Shown here: positions 17,131-28,283 of the stretch, piece by piece
How positions within the stretch are numbered: position 1 is the stretch's first letter
How the letters are laid out: each line of letters begins with the position of its first letter
NCBI RefSeq assembly: GCF_030362795.1
Contig: NZ_JAUCBM010000001.1
Span: 930,001 to 994,000, forward strand
Length of the DNA stretch: 64,000 bases
Direction: 5' to 3'
Source: Pseudochrobactrum kiredjianiae
GTDB taxonomy: Bacteria; Pseudomonadota; Alphaproteobacteria; Rhizobiales; Rhizobiaceae
Notes under the pieces: model-generated
Told to the model about the DNA's origin: nothing
The model's database searches: none
What the model saw: only the letters and a program-made list of their open reading frames with translations
Program-made: the position numbers and the translations under genes

Positions 17131-19301
17131 TGCCTGATTTACTGTTAGAATTGTTCTCTGAAGAGATTCCAGCCCGCATGCAGCGTAAAGCTGCCGGTGA
17201 TTTGAAGAAAATGATCACTGATGGTCTGGTTGAAGCCGGTCTGACCTATGAGGCAGCAACGCCTTACTGGACACCGCGTCGTCTCACGCTGGATATTCGC
17301 GGTCTGACTGTGCGTTCAAAAGATGTGCATGAAGATATCAAAGGCCCGTCAATTTCTGCGCCTGAGGCCGCAATTCAGGGCTTTCTGCGTAAAGCTGGCT
17401 TGAGCGATATTGCGCAGGCACATTTGCATTCCGATCCGAAGAAGGGTGACTTCTACGTCGCGCATATCACCAAATCCGGCCGTGCTGCGGAAGAAATTAT
17501 CGCGGAACTGGTGCCGAATGTGGTGCAGAACTTCCCGTGGCCGAAATCCATGCGTTGGGGCAAGGCTTCGGCACAGTCAGGTGCAATGCGCTGGGTACGT
17601 CCGCTGCAGTCGATTATTTGCCTGTTTGGTCCTGAAACCGAAGAAACCGTTGTGGTGGATTTTGAAGTCGGCGGCGTGCGCTCCGGTAACACCACTCATG
17701 GTCACCGTTTTATGAGCGATGGTCAGCCGATCACCGTGCGCCGGTTTGACGATTATGTCGAAAAGCTGGAAAAAGCGCATGTGGTGCTTGATGCTGAACG
17801 CCGCAAAGAAATTATTCTCACCGATGCCCGCAATCTGGCTTTTGCGTCCGGTCTGGAACTGGTTGAGGACGAAGGTCTGCTGGAAGAAGTTTCCGGTCTG
17901 GTTGAATGGCCGGTGGTGCTGATGGGCGAATTTGAGGAAGAATTCCTCTCCATTCCGCCGGAAGTGATCCGCCTGACCATCCGTGCCAATCAGAAATGCT
18001 TTGTCACCCGCAAGCAGGGCGAGACAGATGCACTTTCCAACAAGTTCATTCTGATCTCCAATATTGCTGCTCGTGACGGCGGCAAGGAGATCGCTTTCGG
18101 TAACGGCAAGGTCGTTCGTGCACGCCTGTCCGATGCGTTGTATTTCTGGCATACCGATCAGGCAGATATGCCGGATATGGACAAGCTGAAAGCTTCCGCT
18201 GCGAAATTCGCACTTGATTTGGCCAAGCCTTTAGATCAGCGCATGGCGCGTCTGGATGCACTGAATGTGACCTTCCATGCCAAGCTCGGCACACAGGGTG
18301 CGCGCGTGGCGCGTATCAAGGCGCTTGCAGAAGCAATTGCACCGCTGGTCGGCGCAGACGTTGCATTGACTGCCCGCGCAGCAGTGCTGGCGAAAGCAGA
18401 TTTGCAGACTGAAGTTGTCGGCGAGTTCCCTGAACTACAGGGCGCAATGGGGCATAAATACGCTTTGCTTCAGGGCGAAGATGCTGCTGTCGCAACTGCG
18501 CTTGAAGATCATTACAAGCCGCAGGGCCCGTCAGACCGCGTTCCACGCGATCCGGTATCGGTTGCCGTTGCATTGGCTGATAAGATCGACACCCTTGTCG
18601 GTTTCTGGGCGATTGATGAAAAGCCGACAGGTTCTAAAGATCCTTATGCACTGCGTCGTGCAGCGCTTGGCGTTATTCGTCTGATTTTGGACAATGATAT
18701 CCGTGCGGAACTGAAAGCGCTGATTGCACAGGCAGAAAAGCCGATGGCTTCGATTGAAGGCCTGGCATCAAAAGATGTTGGTGCTGATCTGCTGTCCTTC
18801 TTCCATGATCGTTTCAAAGTCTATCTGAAAGACGAAGGTGCGCGTCACGATGCGATTGATGCAGTCTTGTCAGCTGATGCCGACAATCTGCTGCTAGTTG
18901 CCCGTCGTCTTGAAGCACTGATTGTTTTCATCAATGAAGAAGATGGCAAGAACCTGCTGGCAGGCACCAAACGTGCAGCCAATATTCTCGGCGCAGAAGA
19001 GAAAAAAGGCACTGTCATTGCTGATAGCGTAGATGCCGCACTCTTCAACAATGAAGAGGAAAAGGCATTGTTCGCTGCGGTGCAGTCGGCAGAAACTAAA
19101 GCTGCTGCGGCCATTGCTAAAGAAGATTTCTCGGCAGCTATGTCAGCAATGGCTGAGCTGCGTGCGCCGGTTGATGCCTTCTTTGACAAGGTGATGGTCA
19201 ATGATGAGGATGAAGCTATCCGCGCTAATCGCTTGGCATTGCTGGCTAAAATTCGTGTCGTAACCGGTCAGGTTGCTGATTTCTCAAAGATCAGCGGCTA
19301 A
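17130..19301 (+). CDS. glyS: Glycyl-tRNA synthetase beta subunit
   Basis: This is the 723-residue tRNA-binding subunit of GlyRS. It starts with [18 protein letters not shown], the conserved beta-subunit opening. It contains the [19 protein letters not shown] block and the HD-like region ([17 protein letters not shown]-like here as [29 protein letters not shown]). The C-terminal anticodon-binding region ends in ADFSKISG. The ATG overlaps the glyQ stop (TGATG), so translation is coupled. A bidirectional terminator follows 19 bases later. Confidence 0.96.
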   Translation: MPDLLLELFSEEIPARMQRKAAGDLKKMITDGLVEAGLTYEAATPYWTPRRLTLDIRGLTVRSKDVHEDIKGPSISAPEAAIQGFLRKAGLSDIAQAHLHSDPKKGDFYVAHITKSGRAAEEIIAELVPNVVQNFPWPKSMRWGKASAQSGAMRWVRPLQSIICLFGPETEETVVVDFEVGGVRSGNTTHGHRFMSDGQPITVRRFDDYVEKLEKAHVVLDAERRKEIILTDARNLAFASGLELVEDEGLLEEVSGLVEWPVVLMGEFEEEFLSIPPEVIRLTIRANQKCFVTRKQGETDALSNKFILISNIAARDGGKEIAFGNGKVVRARLSDALYFWHTDQADMPDMDKLKASAAKFALDLAKPLDQRMARLDALNVTFHAKLGTQGARVARIKALAEAIAPLVGADVALTARAAVLAKADLQTEVVGEFPELQGAMGHKYALLQGEDAAVATALEDHYKPQGPSDRVPRDPVSVAVALADKIDTLVGFWAIDEKPTGSKDPYALRRAALGVIRLILDNDIRAELKALIAQAEKPMASIEGLASKDVGADLLSFFHDRFKVYLKDEGARHDAIDAVLSADADNLLLVARRLEALIVFINEEDGKNLLAGTKRAANILGAEEKKGTVIADSVDAALFNNEEEKALFAAVQSAETKAAAAIAKEDFSAAMSAMAELRAPVDAFFDKVMVNDEDEAIRANRLALLAKIRVVTGQVADFSKISG

Positions 19302-19320
19302 TTAAAATAATCAATAAAAA

Positions 19321-19353
19321 AGCCGGAGTGGTTCTTGCCACTCCGGCTTTTTT
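19321..19353. terminator. Bidirectional terminator between glyS and pyrD
   Basis: An 11-bp stem (AGCCGGAGTGG with its complement, loop TTCTTG) is flanked by a run of A on the left and TTTTTT on the right, so it serves both converging genes. Confidence 0.92.
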
Positions 19354-19375
19354 GTATTCAGCTTTTTAAAAAAGA

Positions 19376-20476
19376 TCAGGCCGGAATATCTTTGGCTGCC
19401 CAAACTGCCGTTTCCAGATCACGCAGCTCGGAGATATTGGCGACACCCGCCTGCTTCACCAATGCGGAAAGCTCTTTAACGATCTCTTTCGGCACGGTCG
19501 GGCCACGATAGATCATACCGGTATAAAGCTGTACCAGATCGGCACCGGCTTTAATTTTGGTGAGTGCGGTTGCGCCGCTGTCTACACCGCCCACGCCGAT
19601 AAGCGGCATGGTTTTACCAATGTGCTGACGCATTTTGGCAAGCACAATAGTCGAGCGTTCAAAAATCGGAGCACCGGAAAGGCCTCCGGCCTCTTTTGCT
19701 TCCACCTGATTGACCAGATCGGTGCGTGACAAGGTTGTATTCGCAATGATCAGGCCATCCAGCGGATGAGCAAGTGCCACTTCGGCAATATCATCCAAGC
19801 CTTCCTCTGTCAGATCAGGTGCGATTTTCAGGAAAACAGGGCGTTTCAGGGTGCATTTTTCAGCTTCCTGATCGCGTGCTTCCAGCACTTTTTCCAGCAG
19901 AATATGCAGGCTGTCTTTGGCTTGCAGATCACGCAGACCCGGTGTGTTCGGGGAAGAGATATTCGCAGTGAAATATTTGGCAACGCTATAGAAACGATGA
20001 ATACCAGCCACATAATCGGCCACGCGGTCTTCACTGTCTTTATTCGCGCCGATATTCACGCCTACAATGCCGCATGTGGTGCAGCTGTTGCGCTGACTGA
20101 GGCGCTTATAAGCGGCTTCATGACCTTCATTGTTGAAGCCGAGACGGTTGATCACCGCACGATCTTCAACAAGGCGGAAAATACGAGGCTTCGGATTGCC
20201 AGCCTGTGCGCGCGGCGTAATGGTGCCGACTTCTGCAAAACCAAAACCGAGTTTCAAAAGTGCGTCCGGCACTTCCGCATTCTTGTCAAAGCCAGCGGCC
20301 ATGCCCAGCGGATTGGTAAACTTGAGACCGGCTACACATTGCTGCAATGCAGGATCAAGCGGGGCAGGGCTGGAGAGAACGCCGGTTTTCAGCGCTGCAA
20401 TTGAAAGACCATGCGCCTGTTCCCCGTCCATCGCAAAAAGTGCACGACGGGCAATATTTTCAAAGAAACCGCTCAT
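19376..20476 (-). CDS. pyrD: Dihydroorotate dehydrogenase (quinone), class 2
   Basis: This is a 366-residue membrane-associated flavoenzyme of pyrimidine synthesis that passes electrons from dihydroorotate to ubiquinone. The N-terminal stretch FENIARRALFAMDGEQAHGLSI is the class 2 helical extension that contacts the quinone. FMN and substrate motifs include NPLGMAAGFDKN, the TANISSPNTPGLRDLQ block with the catalytic serine, and IGVGGVDSG near the end. Its ATG overlaps the stop of the upstream DUF952 gene by four bases, so the two form an operon. Confidence 0.95.
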   Translation of the reverse strand: MSGFFENIARRALFAMDGEQAHGLSIAALKTGVLSSPAPLDPALQQCVAGLKFTNPLGMAAGFDKNAEVPDALLKLGFGFAEVGTITPRAQAGNPKPRIFRLVEDRAVINRLGFNNEGHEAAYKRLSQRNSCTTCGIVGVNIGANKDSEDRVADYVAGIHRFYSVAKYFTANISSPNTPGLRDLQAKDSLHILLEKVLEARDQEAEKCTLKRPVFLKIAPDLTEEGLDDIAEVALAHPLDGLIIANTTLSRTDLVNQVEAKEAGGLSGAPIFERSTIVLAKMRQHIGKTMPLIGVGGVDSGATALTKIKAGADLVQLYTGMIYRGPTVPKEIVKELSALVKQAGVANISELRDLETAVWAAKDIPA

Positions 20477-20838
20477 TGTTCAAGCTCCGGAAACTGATGC
20501 TTGCCGTCGCTGTCGAGCGGCAGGTCTTTCACCCAGCGCACGGCAGTGAGCTGGAGATTGGCATAAAGATGCGGGAAGGCTTTGCCGCCGCGGGAAATTT
20601 CATAGCGCAGATTATCATCCAGCGCTGAGGCATCAACCGCGACCAGCAGCAGATCGCTCTGACCGGCGAAATGCTTGGCCGCAGTTTCAGTAACCGTGTC
20701 AGCGGTAGAAAAATGGATATACCCATCCTGAAGATCGACAGGAGCGCCGGTAAAATATCCGGTCTGTTCTGCGGCTGCCCATTGAGCGCGCGTGGCTATC
20801 TTGTAGATGGTGGTATGTGACAGATCACTGTGTGACAT
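20473..20838 (-). CDS. DUF952 family protein
   Basis: This is a 121-residue protein with the DUF952 signature: IYKIATRAQWAAAEQTGYFTG, then DGYIHFSTADTVTETAAKHF, and a LRYEISRGGKAFPHLYANL block. The family is of unknown biochemical function with a fold related to ADP-ribosyl-binding enzymes. It overlaps pyrD by four bases (ATGA), an arrangement often conserved in this order, which suggests co-expression but not a shared pathway. Confidence 0.85.
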   Translation of the reverse strand: MSHSDLSHTTIYKIATRAQWAAAEQTGYFTGAPVDLQDGYIHFSTADTVTETAAKHFAGQSDLLLVAVDASALDDNLRYEISRGGKAFPHLYANLQLTAVRWVKDLPLDSDGKHQFPELEQ

Positions 20839-20963
20839 GAAAAACGCTATTGTTGTGAACGGAAATGTTGTTCAGACATCATTATGTGTCTGGATATATC
20901 TGGCCGGTTTGGCGCATCCGGCAGCTTTTAGGACAAAATTAAGTCACAAGCTACTACTAAATT

Positions 20964-20979
20964 TTAATAAAGAGTTAAC
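20964..20979. promoter_or_regulatory. CtrA box upstream of the small exported protein gene
   Basis: TTAATAAAGAGTTAAC is an exact TTAA-N7-TTAAC match to the CtrA consensus. It lies 118 bp before the gene at 21097. The neighbouring DUF952/pyrD unit starts on the other side, at 20838. Confidence 0.5.
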
Positions 20980-21096
20980 ATCACTTTTGCAAAATTTCAA
21001 ATGCAAGCAGGAGGATGTCTGTTTTTTGCGCTTTTGGTCTGGAAAATGGCGTTAAATCCACCATATTAGGACTATAATTTCCAAAGGAGATGGCAG

Positions 21097-21573
21097 ATGA
21101 AAAACCGTTCCGGTCGTGCGATTGCTGTGGCGAGAGAGAATAAATCAAAACTCATCATGCGCAGTGCGATAATCTCCGCTCTTACAGGTTTGGCTTTGGT
21201 CTGGGGAATGAGTCCTTCTCCGGCGCAGGATATGCAGCGCTATTCGATGGAGAAAATAGAAGCCGGTATTATTCGGCTTGATCGCCAGACCGGTGAATTT
21301 GCTTTATGTAAAGAACAGGCCGGTAAGGTTGAATGCGCGGAGGCGAAACCTGCACAGCTGAGCAATGATGAGCGCACAATCTTGTTGGAAAAACAGGTCG
21401 CTGATTTGACCGCACGTATTGCCAAGCTTGAAAAAACAGGCGTTGCGAACAGCACATTGCCGAGTGAGGAAGAGTTTGAAAAAGGTTTGGGCTATATGGA
21501 ACGCTTTATGCGCTCTTTTATGGGAGTGGCAAAGACCCTTGATGAGCCTGCCACAACACCAAATCGTACTTAA
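21097..21573 (+). CDS. Small exported coiled-coil protein, unknown function
   Basis: This is a 158-residue protein with AAAGGAGA before the ATG. Basic residues 1-24 precede a hydrophobic segment (SAIISALTGLALVWGMS) and an SPAQ cleavage-like site. It is thus secreted or anchored in the inner membrane facing the periplasm. The mature part has two cysteines (CKEQAGKVEC) that could form a disulphide. A short leucine-rich coiled coil (ILLEKQVADLTARIAKLEK) and a C-terminal amphipathic helix (LGYMERFMRSFMGVAKTL) follow. I do not recognise the family. A CtrA box upstream hints at cell-cycle control. Confidence 0.75.
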   Translation: MKNRSGRAIAVARENKSKLIMRSAIISALTGLALVWGMSPSPAQDMQRYSMEKIEAGIIRLDRQTGEFALCKEQAGKVECAEAKPAQLSNDERTILLEKQVADLTARIAKLEKTGVANSTLPSEEEFEKGLGYMERFMRSFMGVAKTLDEPATTPNRT

Positions 21574-21575
21574 AG

Positions 21576-21606
21576 AAAAAGCGCCGGAGACGGCGCTTTT
21601 TTTATG
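21576..21606. terminator. Bidirectional terminator between the exported protein gene and pip
   Basis: AAAAAGCGCC and GGCGCTTTTTTT form a hairpin with flanking A and T runs, between two convergent stop codons. Confidence 0.9.
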
Positions 21607-21620
21607 GCTGTAAACCGAGT

Positions 21621-23015
<1,395 letters not shown>

Positions 23016-23666
23016 ATGAATTTGAATTTTATCATTGCAGATGACCATCCGTTATTTCGCGGCGCATTGCGACAGATTTTACAGGATGGGTTCCGACCGG
23101 ATAGTGTAACTGAGGCTGAAAATTATCAACAACTGGAACAGGTCGCAGAAGACGCACAGGATGTTGATTTGTTGTTTCTGGATCTGACTATGCCCGGCGT
23201 CAGCGGTTTGTCGGGTCTGATTAATCTTAAAGCACAATATCCGCAATTACCGGTCATGATTGTTTCTGCCACCGATGATGTGGCAACGATCCGTCGTGCC
23301 ATGGAGCTTGGCGCTTCTGGTTTTGTTTCTAAATCGGCGGGTCTGGAAGAGATCGGCGAAGCCGTACGCACAGTCCTGGATGGCGGAGAATGGGTTTCCG
23401 GTGATATGGAACTCGGCGCTGAGAATGATGCCGAAATTGCTGATCTGATTGCCCGAATCCGCGCACTCACGCCGCAGCAGACACGCGTGCTTTCCATGCT
23501 CGGGCAGGGATTGTTGAATAAACAACTGGCCTATGAGCTGAAAATCTCCGAGGCAACGGTTAAAGCGCATGTTTCTGCAGTGTTGCAAAAGCTGGGTGTG
23601 GACAGCCGCACACAGGCGGTGATTTTGCTGTCCAAACTCGGACCCGGTTTTACACTGCTTGACTAA
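23016..23666 (+). CDS. NarL/LuxR-type response regulator, CrbR/ErdR-like
   Basis: This is a 216-residue two-component regulator. The receiver domain (residues 1-120) has the acidic pair D9-D10, the phospho-acceptor D56 in LLFLDLTMPG, and the Lys of VSKSAG. A LuxR-type helix-turn-helix ends the protein (LTPQQTRVLSMLGQGLLNKQLAYELKISEATVKAHVSAVLQKL). Its convergent neighbour is a hybrid kinase fused to a solute-symporter domain. That kinase/regulator pairing is known as CrbS/CrbR or MxtR/ErdR and controls acetyl-CoA synthetase and acetate use in gammaproteobacteria. The acetate role here is inferred from that pairing. Confidence 0.85.
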   Translation: MNLNFIIADDHPLFRGALRQILQDGFRPDSVTEAENYQQLEQVAEDAQDVDLLFLDLTMPGVSGLSGLINLKAQYPQLPVMIVSATDDVATIRRAMELGASGFVSKSAGLEEIGEAVRTVLDGGEWVSGDMELGAENDAEIADLIARIRALTPQQTRVLSMLGQGLLNKQLAYELKISEATVKAHVSAVLQKLGVDSRTQAVILLSKLGPGFTLLD

Positions 23667-23674
23667 GATGCGTT

Positions 23675-23939
23675 GAGCACATTCCGAAAATTGTAAAACG
23701 GTTTTCGCAATGTGCTTCAAAACGGTTTCAGAGCATTTCACAGTCAAGTTGAATCAACTTGGACAGCCCGGGATAATGCGACAAACTAAGGAATTGAGAT
23801 GCGAGCGCTGCGATCCAACATGAACGTAAACCGCTCTAAAGCATGTCGCAGCTAAATGTATTCATTTAGCTGCGACATGCGATAATGAAAAGAATCTAGA
23901 GCGAGCGCAGTGGGTACGATTAAACGCAACACGCTCTAG
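23675..23939. repeat. Cluster of dispersed palindromes (families A and B) between the response regulator and the kinase
   Basis: A family A-like copy (GAGCACATTCCGAAAATTGT...GGTTTTCGCAATGTGCTT) is at 23675-23719. A CAAGTTGAATCAACTTG palindrome follows at about 23744. A full family B element is at 23840-23939; its first half (23841-23880) is a perfect 18-bp stem with loop TATT. The final bases overlap the stop of the kinase gene. Confidence 0.8.
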
Positions 23940-26900
23940 CGCAAATGATAATGTGCCAGCAGAGCCCGCAAAGCTGCGGGTTTCAGCGGCTTGTTCAGCA
24001 CATGCACATTCTCTTCTTTTGCCTGTAGTTTGACTTCTTTGGAACGGTCTGCAGTGACCAAGACCGCAGGGATGCTGTGTCCCAATGTCTCGCGAATATA
24101 GCCGATCATATCCAGACCGTTTTCGCGGTTGAGGTGATAATCGGCCAGAATAATATCCGGCAATATCCGCACAGTGTCTTGCTTATGGGCAATCTGATGA
24201 CACCAGTTTTTCAGTTGTGCACCGTTGCGTATTAGCGTCATGTCACAGCCCCAGCCACCGAGCAGCGTGTGCATACCGTCAAGGATCAGCGGATCATTAT
24301 CAATGCAGAGGACGCGCATACCTTGCAGTGCATGACTGCGGCGTCTGGCTGGTACGTAATCATTTGCAGTCTCGGTCGCAGGTTCCTGCGATTGCGGAAT
24401 GATGACACTGAAACAGGTGCCTTTGCCATGTTCTGAGCGCAGATGGATCGACAAATGCAGCACTCTGACAATCCGGTCGACGATAGACAAACCAAGTCCC
24501 AGCCCGTCTGCCTGGCTCATGCCTTCATCCAGCCGATAGAACTCACGGAAGACCAGTTCCTGTTTTTCCGGTGCAATGCCGATGCCGGTATCAGCAACTT
24601 TGATTTCGAGATTGCCGCCACGACGGCGCACCCCAATGAGAATTTTGCCCGAGCGGCTGTATTTGATGGAATTGGAAACCAGATTTTGTAGCAGGCGGCG
24701 CAGCAGAGTGCGGTCGCTGTAAACACTGAGCGAGCAGGGGACGATCCGCAGTTTCAAGCCCTTATCGGCTGCGAGCGGGGTAAAGTCTGTTGCCACTTGT
24801 TGCAGCAGGCGATCTAAACGGAACAGAGAGAGTTCCGGCTTGAGGGAGCCGGTATCAAGGCGCGAAATATCCAGCAAAGCGCTGAGAATACCTTCAACAG
24901 CTTCAAGCGAGGAATCAATATTGCGCGCGAGTTGCGCTTCCGATTCCCGCAATCTTTCACTGAGTGCCGTGCTGTAGAGGCGGGCAGCATTGAGTGGTTG
25001 CAGAATATCGTGCCCCGCTGCGGCCAAAAAACGGGTCTTGCCGAAATTAGCTTCCTCGGCCAGCTTCTGCGCCTGAACCAATTGCTGGTTCACTTCCAGC
25101 AATTCTGTGGTGCGGTCAGCCACACGCTGCTCCAGCGATTCATTGAGGCGCTTCATGGCATTGTCCGCTTCAACCGAGGCGGTGATGTCGGTATAACTGG
25201 CAACAATGCCGCCATCAGGCATCGGATTGGCGGCAATCTCAATAATTTTGCCTGTTGAATATAGCAAGATACGGCTCGGCTCATGGGTGCGCTCCAACGT
25301 GCGCATCAGCTTCGTAGCGTCGCCCTCGTGAATTTCCGCATTTTGCAACAGGCGGTCTAGCACTTCAGAAATGGGCTTGCCGACCTGCGCCAAGCCGTCC
25401 GGCAATTGCAGTAAATGACGGAAACGCCGGTTCCAGCAGGTCAGGCGGAAATCCTTGTCGAGAACCGTAATGCCTTGTTCCATTTGATCCAGCGCGGTTT
25501 GCAGCAGATCGCGATTGTGCTGCAAGGCTTCCGAGGCGTCATCCAGCAGCCGCAATGTGTCTGGTGCTTTATTATCTTTGCGTTGCAGCAGGAGTGACAG
25601 CACCAGCCGCGCAGAGGAGGAGCCAATGGCGCTGCCCAATATTTGCTCGGCAAAGCGGATCAGCGCTACGTCAGCAATGGCTTTATCATCGAGTGGCAGG
25701 TCGCCACCGTGATCGTAGCGACTGAAAGCGAGGGCAACGCGGTCTTCACCTAAATAACGGGCGATGGTGTTTTTAATCTCTCCGACGGTGACGCTGGTAC
25801 GGAAACGGCGCAAGACCGGCACGGTTTTCAGGTTGCGCGGCATGAATGTGCTGGCCTGAATTCGCTCCAGCGGTGTGGATTGGCGGGAGAGTGAGCCAAG
25901 CACGAAGAACAGCGTATTAATCGCAAGGCTCCACAGCGCGCCATGGGTGAGGGGTAGCGCCTCGGTGCCGAACAGCGCTTGTGGGCGCAGATAAGACAGC
26001 CCCCATAAACCGTTTTGCAGAATGGGTGCATCGGAACTGGCGAGCGTTGGCAATAACAGGGTATAGCCCCAGACCGCAAAGCCGCAGACCATGCCTAAAA
26101 CTGCGCCACGGGCATTGGCATTACGCCAGACCAAACCACCGATCAGTGGTGGTGCGAATTGGGCAATTGCAGCAAAAGACACCAGGCCGATGGAGGCCAG
26201 ACCGAAAGTGCTGGAGCTGGCGCGGTAATAGCTGAAGGTAACCGCCAGAATAATCACGATGGTTGCGCGGCGGGTATAAAGAATAAGTCGTGTCAAATCC
26301 TTCTGCTGATATTTGCTACGCCGGTAAACATAGCGGATCAGCAATGGCAACAGCAAATGGTTGGAGATCATAATTGACAGGGCAACACAGGCCACAATGA
26401 CCATAGCCGTTGCGGCAGACAGCCCGCCGACAAAGGCCAGCAAGGTTAGAAGATGGGAGCCTGCGGCGAGCGGCAAAGCCAGCACATAGAGATCGGCATT
26501 GGTTGACGGATCGAGATTGACCAGTCCTTGCAGCGCAATCGGCAACACAAATAGGTTGATCAGGATCAGATAGACCGGAAACAGCCAGCGGGCGGTGCGT
26601 AATTCCCGCTCGCTGCGATTTTCAACGACAGTAACGTGAAACTGGCGCGGCAACATCAGCACGGCTGCAGCACTTAGCATCGTATGCACAAGCCATGTGC
26701 TAACGCTGGTTTTGGAAAACATGCCCCAAAAATCGATATTCCGTTCCTGCAATTGCTGCGGCAGATCGAAAGGCGAGCCAAACAGAAAGAATGTGGTGGC
26801 AATACCCACAATCAAAAAGGCTGTAATCTTGATCGCGGATTCGAGTGCTACCGCGAGGATCAGCCCGTCCTGATGCTCTGTGGCATCTGTATGTCTGGTG

Positions 26901-27433
26901 CCGAAGAGAATGGCGAAAATTGCAAGCAATGCGGTGACGAATAAAGAAATATCGCCAAAGACATAGACAATCGGGTCATAGGAAGCCTGATATTGCGCCA
27001 GCACCATATCCACGCTGCCGGAAACGGCTTTTAGTTGCAGGGCGATATAAGGCATGGAGCCAACCACGGCGATACAGGTGCCAATCGTAGCAACACTGGT
27101 GCTTTTTCCGTAACGGGCTGCAAGAAAGTCGGCGATCGAGGTGATGCGTTCTGCTTTCGCCAGACGGACGATTTGCCGTAAAAATTTGTTGCCGAAAGTA
27201 AAGACCAGTATCGGGCCGATATAGATGCCTAAAAATTCAAGGCCACGGTCTGCCGCCAGCCCGACAGAGCCGAAAAATGTCCAGGAAGTACAATAGACTG
27301 CAAGGCTGAAAGCATAAATATAGGGTCTTGGCTTGGCACCGCGGCGTGATGCTTTACGATCGCCGATACTTGCAACAGCAAACAGCAGAATCAGGTAGAG
27401 AAATGCTATGCCGATAATGATCCAACCGTGCAT
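23936..27433 (-). CDS. Hybrid sensor kinase with solute-symporter domain, CrbS/MxtR-like
   Basis: This is a 1165-residue protein. Residues 1 to about 500 form a 13-helix sodium:solute symporter (SSF) domain (for example YAFSLAVYCTSWTFFGSVGLA). About 640-750 is a PAS-type sensor domain (LDQMEQGITVLDKDFRLTCWNRRF), followed by a coiled coil. HisKA carries the phospho-acceptor H808 in AAAGHDILQPLNAARL. The ATPase domain has NLVSNSIKYS and DTGIGIAPEKQE. The receiver at about 1045-1160 has D1098 in IILADYHLN. This exact architecture defines the NahK/ErcS and CrbS groups. The symporter part may sense or carry acetate-like solutes. The LuxR-type regulator next door is the likely partner, although the genes converge rather than form an operon. 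Confidence 0.88.
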   Translation of the reverse strand: MHGWIIIGIAFLYLILLFAVASIGDRKASRRGAKPRPYIYAFSLAVYCTSWTFFGSVGLAADRGLEFLGIYIGPILVFTFGNKFLRQIVRLAKAERITSIADFLAARYGKSTSVATIGTCIAVVGSMPYIALQLKAVSGSVDMVLAQYQASYDPIVYVFGDISLFVTALLAIFAILFGTRHTDATEHQDGLILAVALESAIKITAFLIVGIATTFFLFGSPFDLPQQLQERNIDFWGMFSKTSVSTWLVHTMLSAAAVLMLPRQFHVTVVENRSERELRTARWLFPVYLILINLFVLPIALQGLVNLDPSTNADLYVLALPLAAGSHLLTLLAFVGGLSAATAMVIVACVALSIMISNHLLLPLLIRYVYRRSKYQQKDLTRLILYTRRATIVIILAVTFSYYRASSSTFGLASIGLVSFAAIAQFAPPLIGGLVWRNANARGAVLGMVCGFAVWGYTLLLPTLASSDAPILQNGLWGLSYLRPQALFGTEALPLTHGALWSLAINTLFFVLGSLSRQSTPLERIQASTFMPRNLKTVPVLRRFRTSVTVGEIKNTIARYLGEDRVALAFSRYDHGGDLPLDDKAIADVALIRFAEQILGSAIGSSSARLVLSLLLQRKDNKAPDTLRLLDDASEALQHNRDLLQTALDQMEQGITVLDKDFRLTCWNRRFRHLLQLPDGLAQVGKPISEVLDRLLQNAEIHEGDATKLMRTLERTHEPSRILLYSTGKIIEIAANPMPDGGIVASYTDITASVEADNAMKRLNESLEQRVADRTTELLEVNQQLVQAQKLAEEANFGKTRFLAAAGHDILQPLNAARLYSTALSERLRESEAQLARNIDSSLEAVEGILSALLDISRLDTGSLKPELSLFRLDRLLQQVATDFTPLAADKGLKLRIVPCSLSVYSDRTLLRRLLQNLVSNSIKYSRSGKILIGVRRRGGNLEIKVADTGIGIAPEKQELVFREFYRLDEGMSQADGLGLGLSIVDRIVRVLHLSIHLRSEHGKGTCFSVIIPQSQEPATETANDYVPARRRSHALQGMRVLCIDNDPLILDGMHTLLGGWGCDMTLIRNGAQLKNWCHQIAHKQDTVRILPDIILADYHLNRENGLDMIGYIRETLGHSIPAVLVTADRSKEVKLQAKEENVHVLNKPLKPAALRALLAHYHLR

Positions 27434-27676
27434 TTTCCCCCCAATCTGAGCAATTAATTATAGCGTTACATAAAAAATACGGACATAGATACTGTATAGG
27501 GCAGCAAATCTTTGCCTTTTTGAAGCCGTGGCGGCTTTGTTCTTGGCTGCTATAGGCAAGAATTAACGATATTCAAGGGAATAGCAGAATTATTATCTTT
27601 AAAAGGTAATATTATTCTTTATTTTGAGTATTCATAATATATTAGAAATTAGCCCCCGTATTGAAAAGGACAGTCT

Positions 27677-28093
27677 ATGTTAAAAGAGTTTCGCGAGTTC
27701 GCCCTGAAGGGCAACATGGTTGATTTGGCTATCGGTGTTATCATCGGTGGTGCATTTGGTGGTCTGGTGAATTCCATTGTGAATGACATCATCATGCCAA
27801 TTATCGGTCTTGTCACCGGTGGTATCGACTTCTCGAACATGTACATCCAGCTGGCCGGTGAGCCAAAGGGTACGCTTGCTGCTGCGCGTGAAGCCGGTGC
27901 GACAATTGCTTATGGTAACTTCGTGACCTTGCTGATCAACTTCATGATTATTGCATGGGTTCTGTTTCTTGTTGTTAAGGGCATGAACCAGATGAAGAAA
28001 AAAGAAGAAGCTGCGCCAGCCGCAGTAGCAGAAATTCCTGCGGATCAGGCTTTGTTGACTGAAATCCGTGATCTTCTGGCTAAAAAAGCCTGA
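27677..28093 (+). CDS. mscL: Large-conductance mechanosensitive channel
   Basis: This 138-residue pentameric channel subunit opens under membrane tension to release solutes in hypo-osmotic shock. The N-terminal amphipathic [41 protein letters not shown] is the hallmark, with TM1 included. TM2 is [23 protein letters not shown], and the protein ends with a charged helix. AAGGACAG lies before the ATG. A strong terminator follows, so it is monocistronic. Confidence 0.96.
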   Translation: MLKEFREFALKGNMVDLAIGVIIGGAFGGLVNSIVNDIIMPIIGLVTGGIDFSNMYIQLAGEPKGTLAAAREAGATIAYGNFVTLLINFMIIAWVLFLVVKGMNQMKKKEEAAPAAVAEIPADQALLTEIRDLLAKKA

Positions 28094-28113
28094 TTTATAC
28101 GATTGTGTATAAC

Positions 28114-28149
28114 AAGCCCGGTAGCAGCAATGCTACCGGGCTTTTTTTA
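28114..28149 (+). terminator. Terminator of mscL
   Basis: A perfect 13-bp stem AAGCCCGGTAGCA/TGCTACCGGGCTT with a GCAA tetraloop is followed by TTTTTT. Confidence 0.95.
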
Positions 28150-28283
28150 TAAGCATAGTTTGGAAATCGGTTGCCGATAAAGAAAAAGTGAGGCGCTTTA
28201 CATAGCTTGGTTTGTGGCTAAAATGCGGCCGCAGTTGCTTGTATATCCGGCATTATGCCGCCCTTCAGAATAAGAATAATCAC

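Noticed and set aside
19766-20404. 212-residue frame on the plus strand opposite pyrD
   Set aside because: It is entirely antisense to a well-conserved gene, with no family match and no ribosome site.
27433-27434. Na+/proline symporter as the sole product of 23936-27433
   Set aside because: The N-terminal symporter domain is real, but PAS, HisKA, ATPase and receiver domains follow in the same frame, so it is a sensor kinase.
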